Assembly (NCBI GenBank): GCA_021151695.1
Contig: JAGKWU010000005.1
Span: 224,346 to 288,345, forward strand
Source of the DNA: Cellvibrionaceae bacterium
Lineage (GTDB): Bacteria > Pseudomonadota > Gammaproteobacteria > Pseudomonadales > Cellvibrionaceae
Direction of reading: 5' to 3'
Length of the DNA: 64,000 nucleotides
Shown here piece after piece: positions 1 to 8,695 of the stretch; the stretch's first letter is position 1, and every line of letters begins with the position of its first letter. A program made the position numbers and the translations under genes. The notes beneath the pieces were generated by a model that was not told the DNA's origin, ran no database searches, and saw only the letters and a list, made by a program, of their open reading frames with translations.

Positions 1-1676
1 TCGGCCAGGGCCTCCTGATCAAGCTCCCGGTATTGCGGCGGCGTCAGGTCGCGCCAGTTTAATTGGTGGAGATCGGAGCGGCTGTAACCAATCATATCCA
101 GAAACGTATCGTTGGCTTCCAACAAGGAGCCCTCGGTATTCCAGAAGGCTATGCCGATCATGCCTGAATCCACAATCCGCCGAAAACGCGCCTCGCTTTG
201 GCGCAGTGCCTGCTCGGTGCGTTTGCGCAGCCCTATATCGCGCAGCACGCTCTGGGTGGCAGGTTCGCCGTCGTAAACTATAGCTGTCGCCTGTACCTCC
301 AGGTCTATCTTATGACCTCTAAGGGTTGTGCACTCCTGTTCAAACATGGGTAGCGTTGTGTTGTTTTCCGAGATTTGCTTGATTCGCGCCCGCACCGTGG
401 CGTGATACTTGGGATCAATTAAATCCAGCAGGTGTTTGCTCAACAGATTTTGTAGTGAATTAGCTTCAAACAAGACCACTGCGGCGGGATTGGCATACAC
501 CAGCTGACCCTGGCGGTGCACGATAATCGCGTCCTGCGACCATTCCACCAATGTGCGATAGCGCTGCTCACTGTTGTTCAGGGATTCCTCGCGCTGGGCG
601 AGGTTGCCGAGCAACTCGTTGAAGCCGCTAATGAGCGTTCCTATTTCATCCCGGGTTGAGATATGCAGAGGTTGCAGGGGCGCCTGGTTGATTGACTGGG
701 CGCTCAACTGGCGAGCGGCATCCAGCAGGGGATTGAGTTGGCGGCGCAGCCACCACCAGGTGAGGTAGCTACAAATACAGCTGAGTAGCAGCGCCACCAT
801 CAAAATACGCAGTTGTACGCTTTGCAAGGGCGCGAAAGCTTCGCGGGTAGGTAGTTGTGCCGAGACGACCCATTCTGCGTCCGGGATATGTTTAACAGAG
901 ATCAGCACCTCAATACCGTGACTGTTCACCATTACCTGGGTGCCTTCGTACCCCTGCAGGAAACGATCGACAACCGGGTTGACCCCCGGGTCCGGCGCTA
1001 GCGCCATGATGCGGCTCTTGTCGGATGAGATGATGACCTGGCGGTAGCGAACAGACGTCAATCCATAGCTACCGGTTTTGCCATAGCGATGCTCGGTAAA
1101 ATGTTCGAGAAAATTGGGCTGGTTCAGGTCTGTCCTGCCTACCAATGCCGCCAGGGTTCTACCTTGTGCGTTGCGGATGGGCACTATTACATCAAACTGC
1201 GGGAAGAGCTGATCCGCAACGCGCCTGGGGCGCCCCAGAAGGTAATTTCCACCCTGGAATAACACCGCCAATTCACGTTGAAACGGGTAGTCATGCTCTG
1301 CGCGGTCGGATACGGAATCCGCAATAATCTCGCCGCTATCAAGTACAACAAAGGCTCCTGCATTAAAGAAGCTGAAAAGCAAATGCTGCTCGTGCAATTT
1401 GTCGAGGAGATATTGGTTATTGTTACTTTGGAGAGGGGCCACCAGAGAGTCTGCAACCTGTTGCAGCGCCTTGGTGCGGATAGTGAGCTTGGTCTCTATA
1501 TCCGCCGCAATAAAGCTGATTGCTGAATACTGCTGGTCGGCAATCAGCTGGCGCATATCCTCGCGCAGTACCCTGCTGGCGTAGAGCAGCAACGACCAGA
1601 TGCTGATCAGAAAGACAGCGAGCGTAAACAGGGCTACGCGCGTGGTCAGGGTTAGTGGGGTAAGTTTTGCTTTCAT
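1..1676 (-). CDS. Membrane sensor with Cache, HAMP and two PAS domains (C-terminus outside window)
   Basis: The reading frame runs off the left edge, so only the first 558 residues are visible. The start is the ATG at 1674-1676 (MKAKLTPLTL...). Residues about 13-35 form a first membrane segment, 40-280 an extracytoplasmic double-Cache-like sensor, and 291-310 a second membrane segment. A HAMP-like linker (TRDEIGTLISGFNELLGNLA) follows, then a PAS domain at about 372-490 and the start of a second PAS domain at about 502. This order is typical of diguanylate cyclases/phosphodiesterases or histidine kinases; the output domain lies outside the window, so the activity cannot be named. It is divergent from the chemoreceptor gene. 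No strong ribosome binding site precedes the ATG. Confidence 0.85.
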   Translation of the reverse strand, partial: MKAKLTPLTLTTRVALFTLAVFLISIWSLLLYASRVLREDMRQLIADQQYSAISFIAADIETKLTIRTKALQQVADSLVAPLQSNNNQYLLDKLHEQHLLFSFFNAGAFVVLDSGEIIADSVSDRAEHDYPFQRELAVLFQGGNYLLGRPRRVADQLFPQFDVIVPIRNAQGRTLAALVGRTDLNQPNFLEHFTEHRYGKTGSYGLTSVRYRQVIISSDKSRIMALAPDPGVNPVVDRFLQGYEGTQVMVNSHGIEVLISVKHIPDAEWVVSAQLPTREAFAPLQSVQLRILMVALLLSCICSYLTWWWLRRQLNPLLDAARQLSAQSINQAPLQPLHISTRDEIGTLISGFNELLGNLAQREESLNNSEQRYRTLVEWSQDAIIVHRQGQLVYANPAAVVLFEANSLQNLLSKHLLDLIDPKYHATVRARIKQISENNTTLPMFEQECTTLRGHKIDLEVQATAIVYDGEPATQSVLRDIGLRKRTEQALRQSEARFRRIVDSGMIGIAFWNTEGSLLEANDTFLDMIGYSRSDLHQLNWRDLTPPQYRELDQEALA

Positions 1677-1858
1677 CTGGCTCTGCGTCATCCATCACAA
1701 TCTTTACGCCAGGGCAGTGCTGAATCGCGGGACTGATTACCCGCGTTCTCTGCCTATCCCTTGAGCATAGTCAAGATCTGTGAAAAGCAGATGTATTCCG
1801 TCGTTGATAGCCATGAAGGGAAAGGGGATGGCGGGTAGATCTTCAGGTGTTGCGGTTG

Positions 1859-1868
1859 TTGTATACAA
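1859..1868. promoter_or_regulatory. TTGTATACAA palindrome, possible GntR/FadR-family operator
   Basis: A perfect 10-bp palindrome TTGTATACAA, extended on one side to GTTGTATACAAG, lies about 92 bases before the chemoreceptor start. FadR-subfamily GntR regulators commonly bind sites of the TNGTNNACNA type. Related copies precede the receptor gene at 29856. Binding is inferred. Confidence 0.4.
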
Positions 1869-1960
1869 GCTCTCAACTATACTGGGGACAGCTTCGCCGC
1901 CAGCGGCGTAAAACTTGCCCTAATAATCCGGATAACCCAATAAAAAGCAGGCCCGCCTTT

Positions 1961-3640
1961 ATGTCTCTCAAAATGAAACACAAATTGATATTGCTTGGCG
2001 TGTTGCCTTGCGCCCTGATGGTGGCGCTGTTGCTGAGCCTCGTCAGTTCGCGCATGCATAAAGCGGTGGAAGACGATATGTCGGTACTGCGCGATACCTT
2101 GTTGGAAGCCAAGAAAACCGAACTGCATCACTCGCTCGATATCGCCAAATCTCTGATCCAGCCCCTATACGATGGGTCCTCAGTGGGCGGCGATGAAAAA
2201 GACAAAGCCATAGCGCAACTCAAGCAGCTCAAATACGGTAAAGACGGCTACTTCTTTGGCTATAACGGCAGTTCGGTGCGAATTTTTTCCGGCACAGACA
2301 GCAAACGTGTCGGCGATAGCTTCCAGGATTACAAAGACGTTAACGGCGTGTTTTTGATTAATGAATTAGTAAAAGCTGGCAAGGCTGGCGGCGGTTTTGT
2401 CACTTACCATTTTCCGCGTCCGGGTGAAGATACAACGGCTTATCCCAAACTCAGCTATGCCATCTGGTTGGAAAAATGGGATTTGATGCTGGGAACCGGT
2501 TTTTACATCGATGATATTGACCAGGCGGTAGCGCAAGCTCGCACAGTGAGCGAAAAACATATACGCGCAACCCTGATACTCATCTTTGTGGTGACTGCTG
2601 TGGTGCTGGTGGCGGTGTTGGCATTAGCGCTTGTCATTGCGCAGAGGACCCTGGCTCCTATTGAAGCCTTGGGTCGCAGCCTGCGTGAAATTGCCGGCGG
2701 CGGTGGCGATCTCACTCGTCGTTTGCAACACGCCAATGATGACGAAGTGGGTGAGGTGACCCGCGCCTTTAATGCCTTTGTCGACAGCATCCACGCCATG
2801 GTATCGCGCATCCATGAATTGACGCGTGAGCTGTCGCGGGTCAGTCATTCTGTCGCGCACAATACCAGTGATACTTTTAAAATTTTGGATATGCAGCGCG
2901 CGCAAACCCTGCAAATTGCCAGCGCGATTAACGAGTTGGGTGCATCGGCGCAAGAGGTAGCGCGCAGCACGGTTGATGCAGCGCATGCAGCCGATTCCGC
3001 CGAGAAATCTTCCAAGGGCGCCGAGGTTACCGCAGCCCAATCCATTCGCCAGATTCACGAATTATCCAACGAGGTGCGTCTTAACACCGAAGGCTTGCAG
3101 GAACTGCAAACCAACGTACATGGCATAGGCGCTGTGCTGGATGTGATTCGCGGCATTGCCGAGCAAACCAATTTGCTCGCGCTCAACGCCTCCATTGAAG
3201 CGGCGCGCGCCGGCGAGCAAGGTCGCGGTTTTGCGGTAGTGGCCGACGAGGTGCGCGCACTGGCGGCACGCACGCAGGATTCCACGCGCGAAATCCAGGA
3301 GATGATTTCACGCCTGCAAACCAGCACTACCAACGCCAGCGAATCTATCCAACGCAGTTTGACCAAAGGCGATTCCTCCGTGCAGCTGGTCAGCGCGACA
3401 GCCGAGGTATTGAAAGCGATAGACACCCAAGTGAGCACCATCAACCAACGCAGCTTGCAAATCGCCACCGCCGCAGAAGAGCAAACGCAAGTGATCGAAT
3501 CCATCAACCAGAATATGCACCAGATTGCAGACGCAACAGAATCAGCGAGCCAGAGTGCGTCCAGCTCGCAGGCATTGGGTGTGGAGTTGGAAAAAATTGG
3601 TGGGCAACTGCAGCAGTTGGTGGCGCAGTTTAGGTTGTAA
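1961..3640 (+). CDS. Methyl-accepting chemotaxis protein with single Cache sensor
   Basis: Chemoreceptor that signals periplasmic ligand binding to CheA/CheW. The ATG at 1961 (MSLKMKHKL) was chosen because a membrane segment begins eight residues later; an in-frame start at 1847 would add 38 residues with no membrane or domain character. Domains: membrane segment 8-28; a periplasmic sCache_2-like domain about 35-190 (contains YGKDGYFFGYN); second membrane segment about 203-229 (IFVVTAVVLVAVLALALVIA); HAMP about 230-283; long signalling helices to residue 559. The conserved hairpin tip is at about 395-430 (EQTNLLALNASIEAARAGEQ). The C-terminus ends LVAQFRL with no CheR-binding pentapeptide. 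The ligand is unknown; sCache receptors often bind small carboxylates. Confidence 0.93.
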   Translation: MSLKMKHKLILLGVLPCALMVALLLSLVSSRMHKAVEDDMSVLRDTLLEAKKTELHHSLDIAKSLIQPLYDGSSVGGDEKDKAIAQLKQLKYGKDGYFFGYNGSSVRIFSGTDSKRVGDSFQDYKDVNGVFLINELVKAGKAGGGFVTYHFPRPGEDTTAYPKLSYAIWLEKWDLMLGTGFYIDDIDQAVAQARTVSEKHIRATLILIFVVTAVVLVAVLALALVIAQRTLAPIEALGRSLREIAGGGGDLTRRLQHANDDEVGEVTRAFNAFVDSIHAMVSRIHELTRELSRVSHSVAHNTSDTFKILDMQRAQTLQIASAINELGASAQEVARSTVDAAHAADSAEKSSKGAEVTAAQSIRQIHELSNEVRLNTEGLQELQTNVHGIGAVLDVIRGIAEQTNLLALNASIEAARAGEQGRGFAVVADEVRALAARTQDSTREIQEMISRLQTSTTNASESIQRSLTKGDSSVQLVSATAEVLKAIDTQVSTINQRSLQIATAAEEQTQVIESINQNMHQIADATESASQSASSSQALGVELEKIGGQLQQLVAQFRL

Positions 3641-3660
3641 AAGATTTGTATCGATAAAAC

Positions 3661-3691
3661 AAAAGGGTTGCCGACATCGGCAACCCTTTTT
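3661..3691 (+). terminator. Rho-independent terminator after chemoreceptor
   Basis: Near-perfect hairpin AAGGGTTGCCGA / TCGGCAACCCTT with a 2-base loop, followed by a T-rich run (TTTTTGTTTTTG). It lies 21 bases after the chemoreceptor stop. Confidence 0.85.
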
Positions 3692-3758
3692 GTTTTTGTT
3701 TTTGTTTTTGTTCGAAGGGAAATATTATCAGTTACAGACAATCCTCTATGGAAGGGAA

Positions 3759-3787
3759 TCGTCATCCCCGCTGCGCGAGGATGACGA
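3759..3787. repeat. REP-like palindromic repeat, copy 1
   Basis: 29 bases: TCGTCATCC, an 11-base centre (CCGCTGCGCGA), GGATGACGA. The same element occurs in inverted orientation at 6638-6665, differing by one inserted base. The outer arms are 9-bp perfect inverted repeats. It sits between the convergent chemoreceptor and actP genes. Confidence 0.7.
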
Positions 3788-3819
3788 CTCCCTCTTATAG
3801 ATCGTAAAGCGCCAGATCC

Positions 3820-5457
3820 TTAATGCGCGCTAGCCGCACTCGCCCCAATCCCCGTTTGCGAACGCACAAACTGCGCATCAAAGGCAGCTTGCTCTGCTTT
3901 TGCAGCCGCAGAATTATCCAACAGTGAAAAAATCCAGATACCGATAAAAGCCGCACTCACTGAGAAGATAGCTGGATATTTGAAGGGGAAGATCGCCTTC
4001 TCATTGCCCAATGCATCTACCCACACAGTGGGGCCGAGGATTACCAGCACTAATGCGGTGATCAAACCGATCGCACCACCTATGACAGCACCGCGCGTAG
4101 TCAATTTGCGCCAGTACATGGAGAGCAACAGTATCGGGAAGTTGGCACTGGCGGCCACGCAGAAAGCCAGGCCCACCATGAAGGCAACGTTTTGCTTTTC
4201 AAACACTATGCCCAGTATCACGGCGATCACACCCAACACCACAGTAGCAATGCGCGATGCGCGGATTTCTTTTTTCTCATCGCGTTGGCCTTTCAGTACC
4301 AGTGTTGCGTAAAGGTCATGGGAAATTGCACTTGAGCCTGCCAGCGTCAAACCCGATACCACAGCCAAGATAGTGGCGAAGGCAACGGCGGAAATGAAGC
4401 CCAACAAAATATTGCCACCCAGCGCGTGGGACAAATGAATCGCCGCCATGTTGGAGCCGCCGATAATTTTTCCGTCAGCGCCAAAATAATTTCCGCCCGC
4501 TAACAGCACTACCGCGCCGAAGCCAATGATAAAGGTGAGTATGTAGAAGTAGCCGATAAAGCCAGTGGCGTAGAATACTGAACGACGCGCTTGCACCGCA
4601 TCTTTTACAGTGAAGAAGCGCATCAAAATATGTGGCAAGCCGGCGGTGCCGAACATCAATGCCATCCCGAGCGAAATCGCCGAAATCGGATCAGACACTA
4701 AAGTGCCGGGCGCCATAATCGCACTGCCTTTGCTGTGGGTTTTTACGGCGGCGGCAAACATGTTTTCAAAACTGAAACCAAATTTCGCCAACACTAAAAT
4801 GGCCATGAGCGTGGCGCCAGCTAACAGCAAAATTGCTTTGATCAATTGCACCCAGGTGGTGGCCAACATGCCGCCGGCGGTTACATAGAAAGTCATGAGC
4901 ACGCCGATAATAACTACTGCAGTCATATAGGGTAGGCCGAACAACAGCTCAATTAATTTACCTGCGCCCACCATCTGTGCAATCAAATAAAAAATCACCG
5001 TCACCAGCGAACCGCTGGCCGCCAGTATGCGAATGGGTTTTTGTTGCAGGCGGAAGGAGGCTACGTCGGCAAAGGTGTATTTACCCAAATTGCGCAGTGG
5101 TTCGGCGATCAACAGCAATACGATGGGCCAGCCGACCAAAAAGCCGATGGCGTAAATCAAACCGTCAAAACCCGAGGTGTACACGAGGCCGGCAATACCG
5201 AGGAAAGACGCCGCTGACATGTAATCGCCCGCAATGGCCAAACCATTTTGGAAACCGGTGATGCCGCCGCCGGCCGCATAAAAATCGCTAGCGCTTTTGG
5301 TGCGCTTGGATGCCCAGACAGTAATGAAAATAGTGAGCAACACAAAACCCACAAACATGGAAATAGCGGTCCAGCTGGGTTCACTTTTTGCGGCTGTGTC
5401 TGCCCAAGCGGGCGTGGCAAACAAACTGGAGAGCAGGGTTAAACGCAGGGCTTTCAT
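3820..5457 (-). CDS. actP: Cation/acetate symporter ActP
   Basis: Sodium:solute symporter family permease for acetate and other short carboxylates. The start is the ATG at 5455-5457 (MKALRLTLLSSLFATPAWADT), which gives a cleavable signal peptide as in E. coli ActP and overlaps the upstream DUF485 stop by four bases (ATGA). The 545 residues contain many membrane segments, beginning about 31-50, then the SSS signature region (KRTKSASDFYAAGGGITGFQNGLAIAGDYMSAASFLG). Length fits ActP (549 in E. coli). It forms a two-gene operon with the DUF485 protein. No acs gene is adjacent, unlike the enterobacterial acs-yjcH-actP operon. Confidence 0.93.
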   Translation of the reverse strand: MKALRLTLLSSLFATPAWADTAAKSEPSWTAISMFVGFVLLTIFITVWASKRTKSASDFYAAGGGITGFQNGLAIAGDYMSAASFLGIAGLVYTSGFDGLIYAIGFLVGWPIVLLLIAEPLRNLGKYTFADVASFRLQQKPIRILAASGSLVTVIFYLIAQMVGAGKLIELLFGLPYMTAVVIIGVLMTFYVTAGGMLATTWVQLIKAILLLAGATLMAILVLAKFGFSFENMFAAAVKTHSKGSAIMAPGTLVSDPISAISLGMALMFGTAGLPHILMRFFTVKDAVQARRSVFYATGFIGYFYILTFIIGFGAVVLLAGGNYFGADGKIIGGSNMAAIHLSHALGGNILLGFISAVAFATILAVVSGLTLAGSSAISHDLYATLVLKGQRDEKKEIRASRIATVVLGVIAVILGIVFEKQNVAFMVGLAFCVAASANFPILLLSMYWRKLTTRGAVIGGAIGLITALVLVILGPTVWVDALGNEKAIFPFKYPAIFSVSAAFIGIWIFSLLDNSAAAKAEQAAFDAQFVRSQTGIGASAASAH

Positions 5458-5783
5458 TGCGCACCTCCCACTTTTTTGAGCACGGCCTGGTTGAGCGGCT
5501 CCAGTACAGTATTCGCGTAATAAACGTAAATGCCGGTGATGATCATGCAAAAGAAGATGATCCCCAGGCCAAGCACCACACCAATGGATGTCACACCAGC
5601 ACCTACGGGCGCGCCAAGGGCAACAGGATCAAAGGCGATAGTAAGGATCAGGGCGAAGTAGGCGATTATCACGGCGGCCGCGAGTGGCCAGGTGATTTTT
5701 TTGCGTGCGCGGGTCAAGGCCAGGTACTCAGGGAGCTGGTGTATCTCTGTAGGGTTTTCAAACTGGGTCATAGGGGTTTCCAT
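5454..5783 (-). CDS. yjcH: DUF485 inner-membrane protein (YjcH type)
   Basis: A 109-residue protein with two membrane segments (about 32-52 and 66-90) and a short cytoplasmic N-terminus (FENPTEIHQLPEYLALTRAR), matching the DUF485/YjcH family that is nearly always encoded directly upstream of ActP. The stop codon overlaps the actP start by four bases, so translation is coupled. It may assist ActP, but its molecular role is not established. An alternative start four codons inside (Met5) cannot be excluded. Confidence 0.88.
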   Translation of the reverse strand: METPMTQFENPTEIHQLPEYLALTRARKKITWPLAAAVIIAYFALILTIAFDPVALGAPVGAGVTSIGVVLGLGIIFFCMIITGIYVYYANTVLEPLNQAVLKKVGGAQ

Positions 5784-6149
5784 GTTATGGTCTTATTGTT
5801 TGCAGGCCGCGCTAACTGGAGGCCGCCCACAGGTTATTGTGTTTTTGCCGCTGTATGTCAGGTAGCAATCCATGGCCGCCCGTTGTTTTTTGTATAGTAT
5901 TTTTGTGTGGTGAGCACTGCCGGAGCTTATTGTCGTTTGTACTTTCTGTGCCACGGGCGCAACGATTCTATCAGTGGGTTTTTGGGGGTGAAATAGCCTC
6001 ACACAGAATTTGCCATGCATTTGCACAATTTCATGCTTTTGTCATAAAGGCTGGCAGTTAGGGCTGATTGTTTGACGCGTTTAGGCGTTATCCGTAGTAA
6101 ATCCCATTTCTTTGGGCTAGGCTCGAACTATGTTTCAAGGAGCGCAGCC
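5784..6149. other. Divergent intergenic region between DUF485-actP and a small membrane protein gene
   Basis: 366 bases without a credible gene. On the plus strand a possible sigma70 promoter is seen: TTGACG at 6072-6077, 17-base spacer, TAGTAA at 6095-6100, about 50 bases before the next start. On the minus strand a TACTAT-like minus-10 lies around 5893-5898, with no clear minus-35. Short reading frames here lack coding character. Confidence 0.4.
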
Positions 6150-6623
6150 ATGTTTAATATCAGCAATCAACTCAAAGAATTACGTTCAAGTATTGTGGGC
6201 ATAGGGCTGGTGATAGTCACCGCGGCCCTGGGGCTTGTCTGGATCAGTATCGGTTTGTACGCTTTTTTGTCGGCCAGGTTAGGGCCCGTCTGGGGGCCAA
6301 TATTGTTAGGTGTCTTGTTTTTATTGCCTTTGCTCGGCGCTGCCGTAGCGCGCTTGTTTTCCACTAAGCCAGAGCCTGTTCAGCCAAACATGATGACAGC
6401 GCAGAGCGATGAAGCCATGCTGGGAATTGCCAAACTCACCGAGAGCCTCTCTGGTCAATCGCCCATGGTAGCGACCAGTGTGGCGGTGATTGCGGGTGTT
6501 ATAGCCGTGCGTTTTCCTTCACTCTTAACGTTGTTTGTGCAATTGGCGAACGCCTGGGTGGCGGATATGAAATTGCGTGCGGCGCGGGCGACTGAGCAAA
6601 AAACGAACGAACCATCCCAATAG
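6150..6623 (+). CDS. Small membrane protein, phage-holin-superfamily-like
   Basis: A 157-residue protein read from the ATG at 6150 (MFNISNQLKELRSS), preceded by AAGGAGC. Two adjacent hydrophobic segments at about 17-42 and 48-68 form a hairpin; a charged/polar stretch follows, then a weaker hydrophobic segment at about 110-130 (VATSVAVIAGVIAVRFPSLL). The layout resembles the putative holin-superfamily III/DUF1469 membrane proteins of proteobacteria, but the resemblance is general and no function is assigned. It is monocistronic. Confidence 0.7.
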   Translation: MFNISNQLKELRSSIVGIGLVIVTAALGLVWISIGLYAFLSARLGPVWGPILLGVLFLLPLLGAAVARLFSTKPEPVQPNMMTAQSDEAMLGIAKLTESLSGQSPMVATSVAVIAGVIAVRFPSLLTLFVQLANAWVADMKLRAARATEQKTNEPSQ

Positions 6624-6637
6624 CGATGTATTTGATA

Positions 6638-6665
6638 TCGTCATCCTCGCGCAGCGGGATGACGA
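6638..6665. repeat. REP-like palindromic repeat, copy 2
   Basis: Inverted copy of the element at 3759-3787: TCGTCATCC, a 10-base centre, GGATGACGA. It lies between two convergent genes and could also serve as a weak bidirectional terminator, since GATTCCTTTTA follows. Confidence 0.7.
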
Positions 6666-6690
6666 TTCCTTTTAGGTTTGCGTTGCGGTA

Positions 6691-8655
6691 TCAGGAATTA
6701 ATTTTGATGCTAATTCCCGTCTTGCTGTAAGTGATAGTTGCTGTGTGCTCGTTCACCGTAATGCTGGTGAACTTGCCCTGCAGCGATCCCGCTGTAATTA
6801 CCTGAATCGTATCGCCCACCGCTGGTTTGTAATCCTTCGCAAAATTAATCACCAACATGCCGCCGGTAATAGTCGTGGTGTTCTTCACTTCCAACACAGC
6901 TTTACTGCTGCTTACCAGCACACGAGTGGTGCCTGCTACCTGGGTAAATGCGCTGGCGATTTGCAGAGCGCCAGTTGATGGGGAATTGATGGATTGCACA
7001 TCCAGCGTCCCGCCATTGATATAAACATCACCCGCACCCAGCGCCGTTGCCGAACCAGCAACCAGCGTGCCTTCATCGACTTGCGTACCTCCGGTGTAAG
7101 TGTTGTTGCCAGTCAACTGCAAGCTGCCAGTGCCGCGCTTGGTGAGCTTGCCCGCGCCACTGATATCGTTGCGCCAGCTGTCTTTTGCGTTAAAGCCGTC
7201 GAGTTTTGCATCCATGGTGACAGTGACATCGCCATCAAAACGACCGTAACCATCGGCGGCGGCAAACAGGTTGAGACGACCCCAGCCTTCAGCGTCATCC
7301 ATGGCCGGATAGCCAGATGGCAATGCAGTGGTTTTCAGCACTACGCGTCGTTGGTTTACGTCGAGATAAGGCAGGCGAGTTTCCAATAACACTTCTGCAT
7401 TTTTGGGAACGACGGCTTCTTTGGTTTTATCGCTGATCTGTGCAAAACCAAAGGTCAGGCGACGTAAATAGTCGGCCTTGTTGGTGGCGTAGTTGGCAAA
7501 GCGATCATTGGCGTTAGTGCCAGAATGGGCATAGGCGTTGAAGTCCAGCAGATTGCTGGTTTTCGCGGCGGCCATCAATGCCGTGTGTGCTTGAGTATAA
7601 GCATCAGCTTTGCGGCCGGCATTGGAAGCTGCCGTCACCAGGCTGGCTGCGGCCACAGCAGTACCGTGGATGCGTCCACCGATCACATCCATTGGTGAAT
7701 GCATACCAGCATAAATACGGTTTTCCCCCAATTCTAAACCGCGAGCCAACAATTCCTGAAAACGCTCGGGCACGGCGTAGGCCATCGCAAGTGACACGCG
7801 CACAGCTTCAGCGCTGTGACCGCTGATAAAACCGCCGTCAGTATTGGCGCTGCTGCTTTTTGCGGGCACCAGGGCGGGCACGACTTTTACATCGCTGCTC
7901 CAACGCCAGGGGCGTGCGTATTTATAAAAACGTTTCGCTGGTTCGGTGGAACCATTGGTACCTATATTGGCTACCAGATCCACGACCGTACCGAATTGGG
8001 TATTGGTTGCACTGCCCACGCCGGTGTTATTGCCTGAATCGTTGTAGAGCACGGTGGTGGCATCGGCGGGAATGTTGGTGATGCTGGTGACCTGTTGCGC
8101 AGCCGTGCGCCAGGCATCAGTCAAGGGGCCCATACCATCAGTGAGGCTGTAGGCTTTGCCGCGACGGTCATCAAGGTAAGCGGCTAACTCCTGCGCAGCG
8201 GTGCGATTTTTGGTGAGGTTGACGACGTAATTAATATTCGCATCGTGCACCGTTTTATTCAGCACAGTGCCGTCAGTGGCATCGCCGGGAACGCCAGTCC
8301 AGCTGGAGGCAACTACCGCCGGGAAACTGCCATTTGCAGGTGCCGCTGCTCCTGCATCCACCAATAAAGTAGATGGCTTCCAGATATCCAAAAAACCGGC
8401 GACTACACGCACACCGGCATTGGTTTCCAGAGTTACATAACGTGCATCGCCGCGCTGGTTGGTCGCGACATTATCGACAAAGGGCAGCACTTTGGTTTCG
8501 TCGGGCACTGGCGCACTGTCAGTTTTTCCCAAGCCTGCTGGAGGGTTTGGTGCGACCACAGGTGCAGCTTTATCGCTGTCACCACCGCAGGCGCTGAGGA
8601 ATAAAGAAGCGCTCAGGGCGAGCGCTAAAGGACGAACAGAAAATGACGAACTCAT
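6691..8655 (-). CDS. PAP2-superfamily phosphatase lipoprotein with a PATR repeat
   Basis: A 654-residue exported acid-phosphatase-like protein. The start is the ATG at 8653-8655 (MSSSFSVRPLALALSASLFLSACGG), giving a lipoprotein signal with LSAC lipobox; AAAGG lies upstream. The vanadium-haloperoxidase/PAP2 motifs are in order: KRFYKYARPW at about residue 247, FISGHSAEA at about 276, and ENRIYAGMHSPMDVIGG at about 318 (Asn-Arg replaces the usual Ser-Arg). After a linker comes a passenger-associated transport repeat (GAGKLTKRGTGSLQLTGNNT) at about 498-535 and a beta-rich tail, with no autotransporter barrel. It lies 40 bases downstream of the EEP-jacalin gene and is probably cotranscribed. A role in surface or periplasmic phosphomonoester cleavage is inferred. 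Confidence 0.85.
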   Translation of the reverse strand: MSSSFSVRPLALALSASLFLSACGGDSDKAAPVVAPNPPAGLGKTDSAPVPDETKVLPFVDNVATNQRGDARYVTLETNAGVRVVAGFLDIWKPSTLLVDAGAAAPANGSFPAVVASSWTGVPGDATDGTVLNKTVHDANINYVVNLTKNRTAAQELAAYLDDRRGKAYSLTDGMGPLTDAWRTAAQQVTSITNIPADATTVLYNDSGNNTGVGSATNTQFGTVVDLVANIGTNGSTEPAKRFYKYARPWRWSSDVKVVPALVPAKSSSANTDGGFISGHSAEAVRVSLAMAYAVPERFQELLARGLELGENRIYAGMHSPMDVIGGRIHGTAVAAASLVTAASNAGRKADAYTQAHTALMAAAKTSNLLDFNAYAHSGTNANDRFANYATNKADYLRRLTFGFAQISDKTKEAVVPKNAEVLLETRLPYLDVNQRRVVLKTTALPSGYPAMDDAEGWGRLNLFAAADGYGRFDGDVTVTMDAKLDGFNAKDSWRNDISGAGKLTKRGTGSLQLTGNNTYTGGTQVDEGTLVAGSATALGAGDVYINGGTLDVQSINSPSTGALQIASAFTQVAGTTRVLVSSSKAVLEVKNTTTITGGMLVINFAKDYKPAVGDTIQVITAGSLQGKFTSITVNEHTATITYSKTGISIKINS

Positions 8656-8695
8656 GTAAATAACCTTTCCGGTATTGTAAAAAATGTGATGGGGA

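Noticed and set aside
5837..6061. Short frames in the actP divergent region
   Set aside because: No ribosome sites or coding character on either strand; treated as promoter region.
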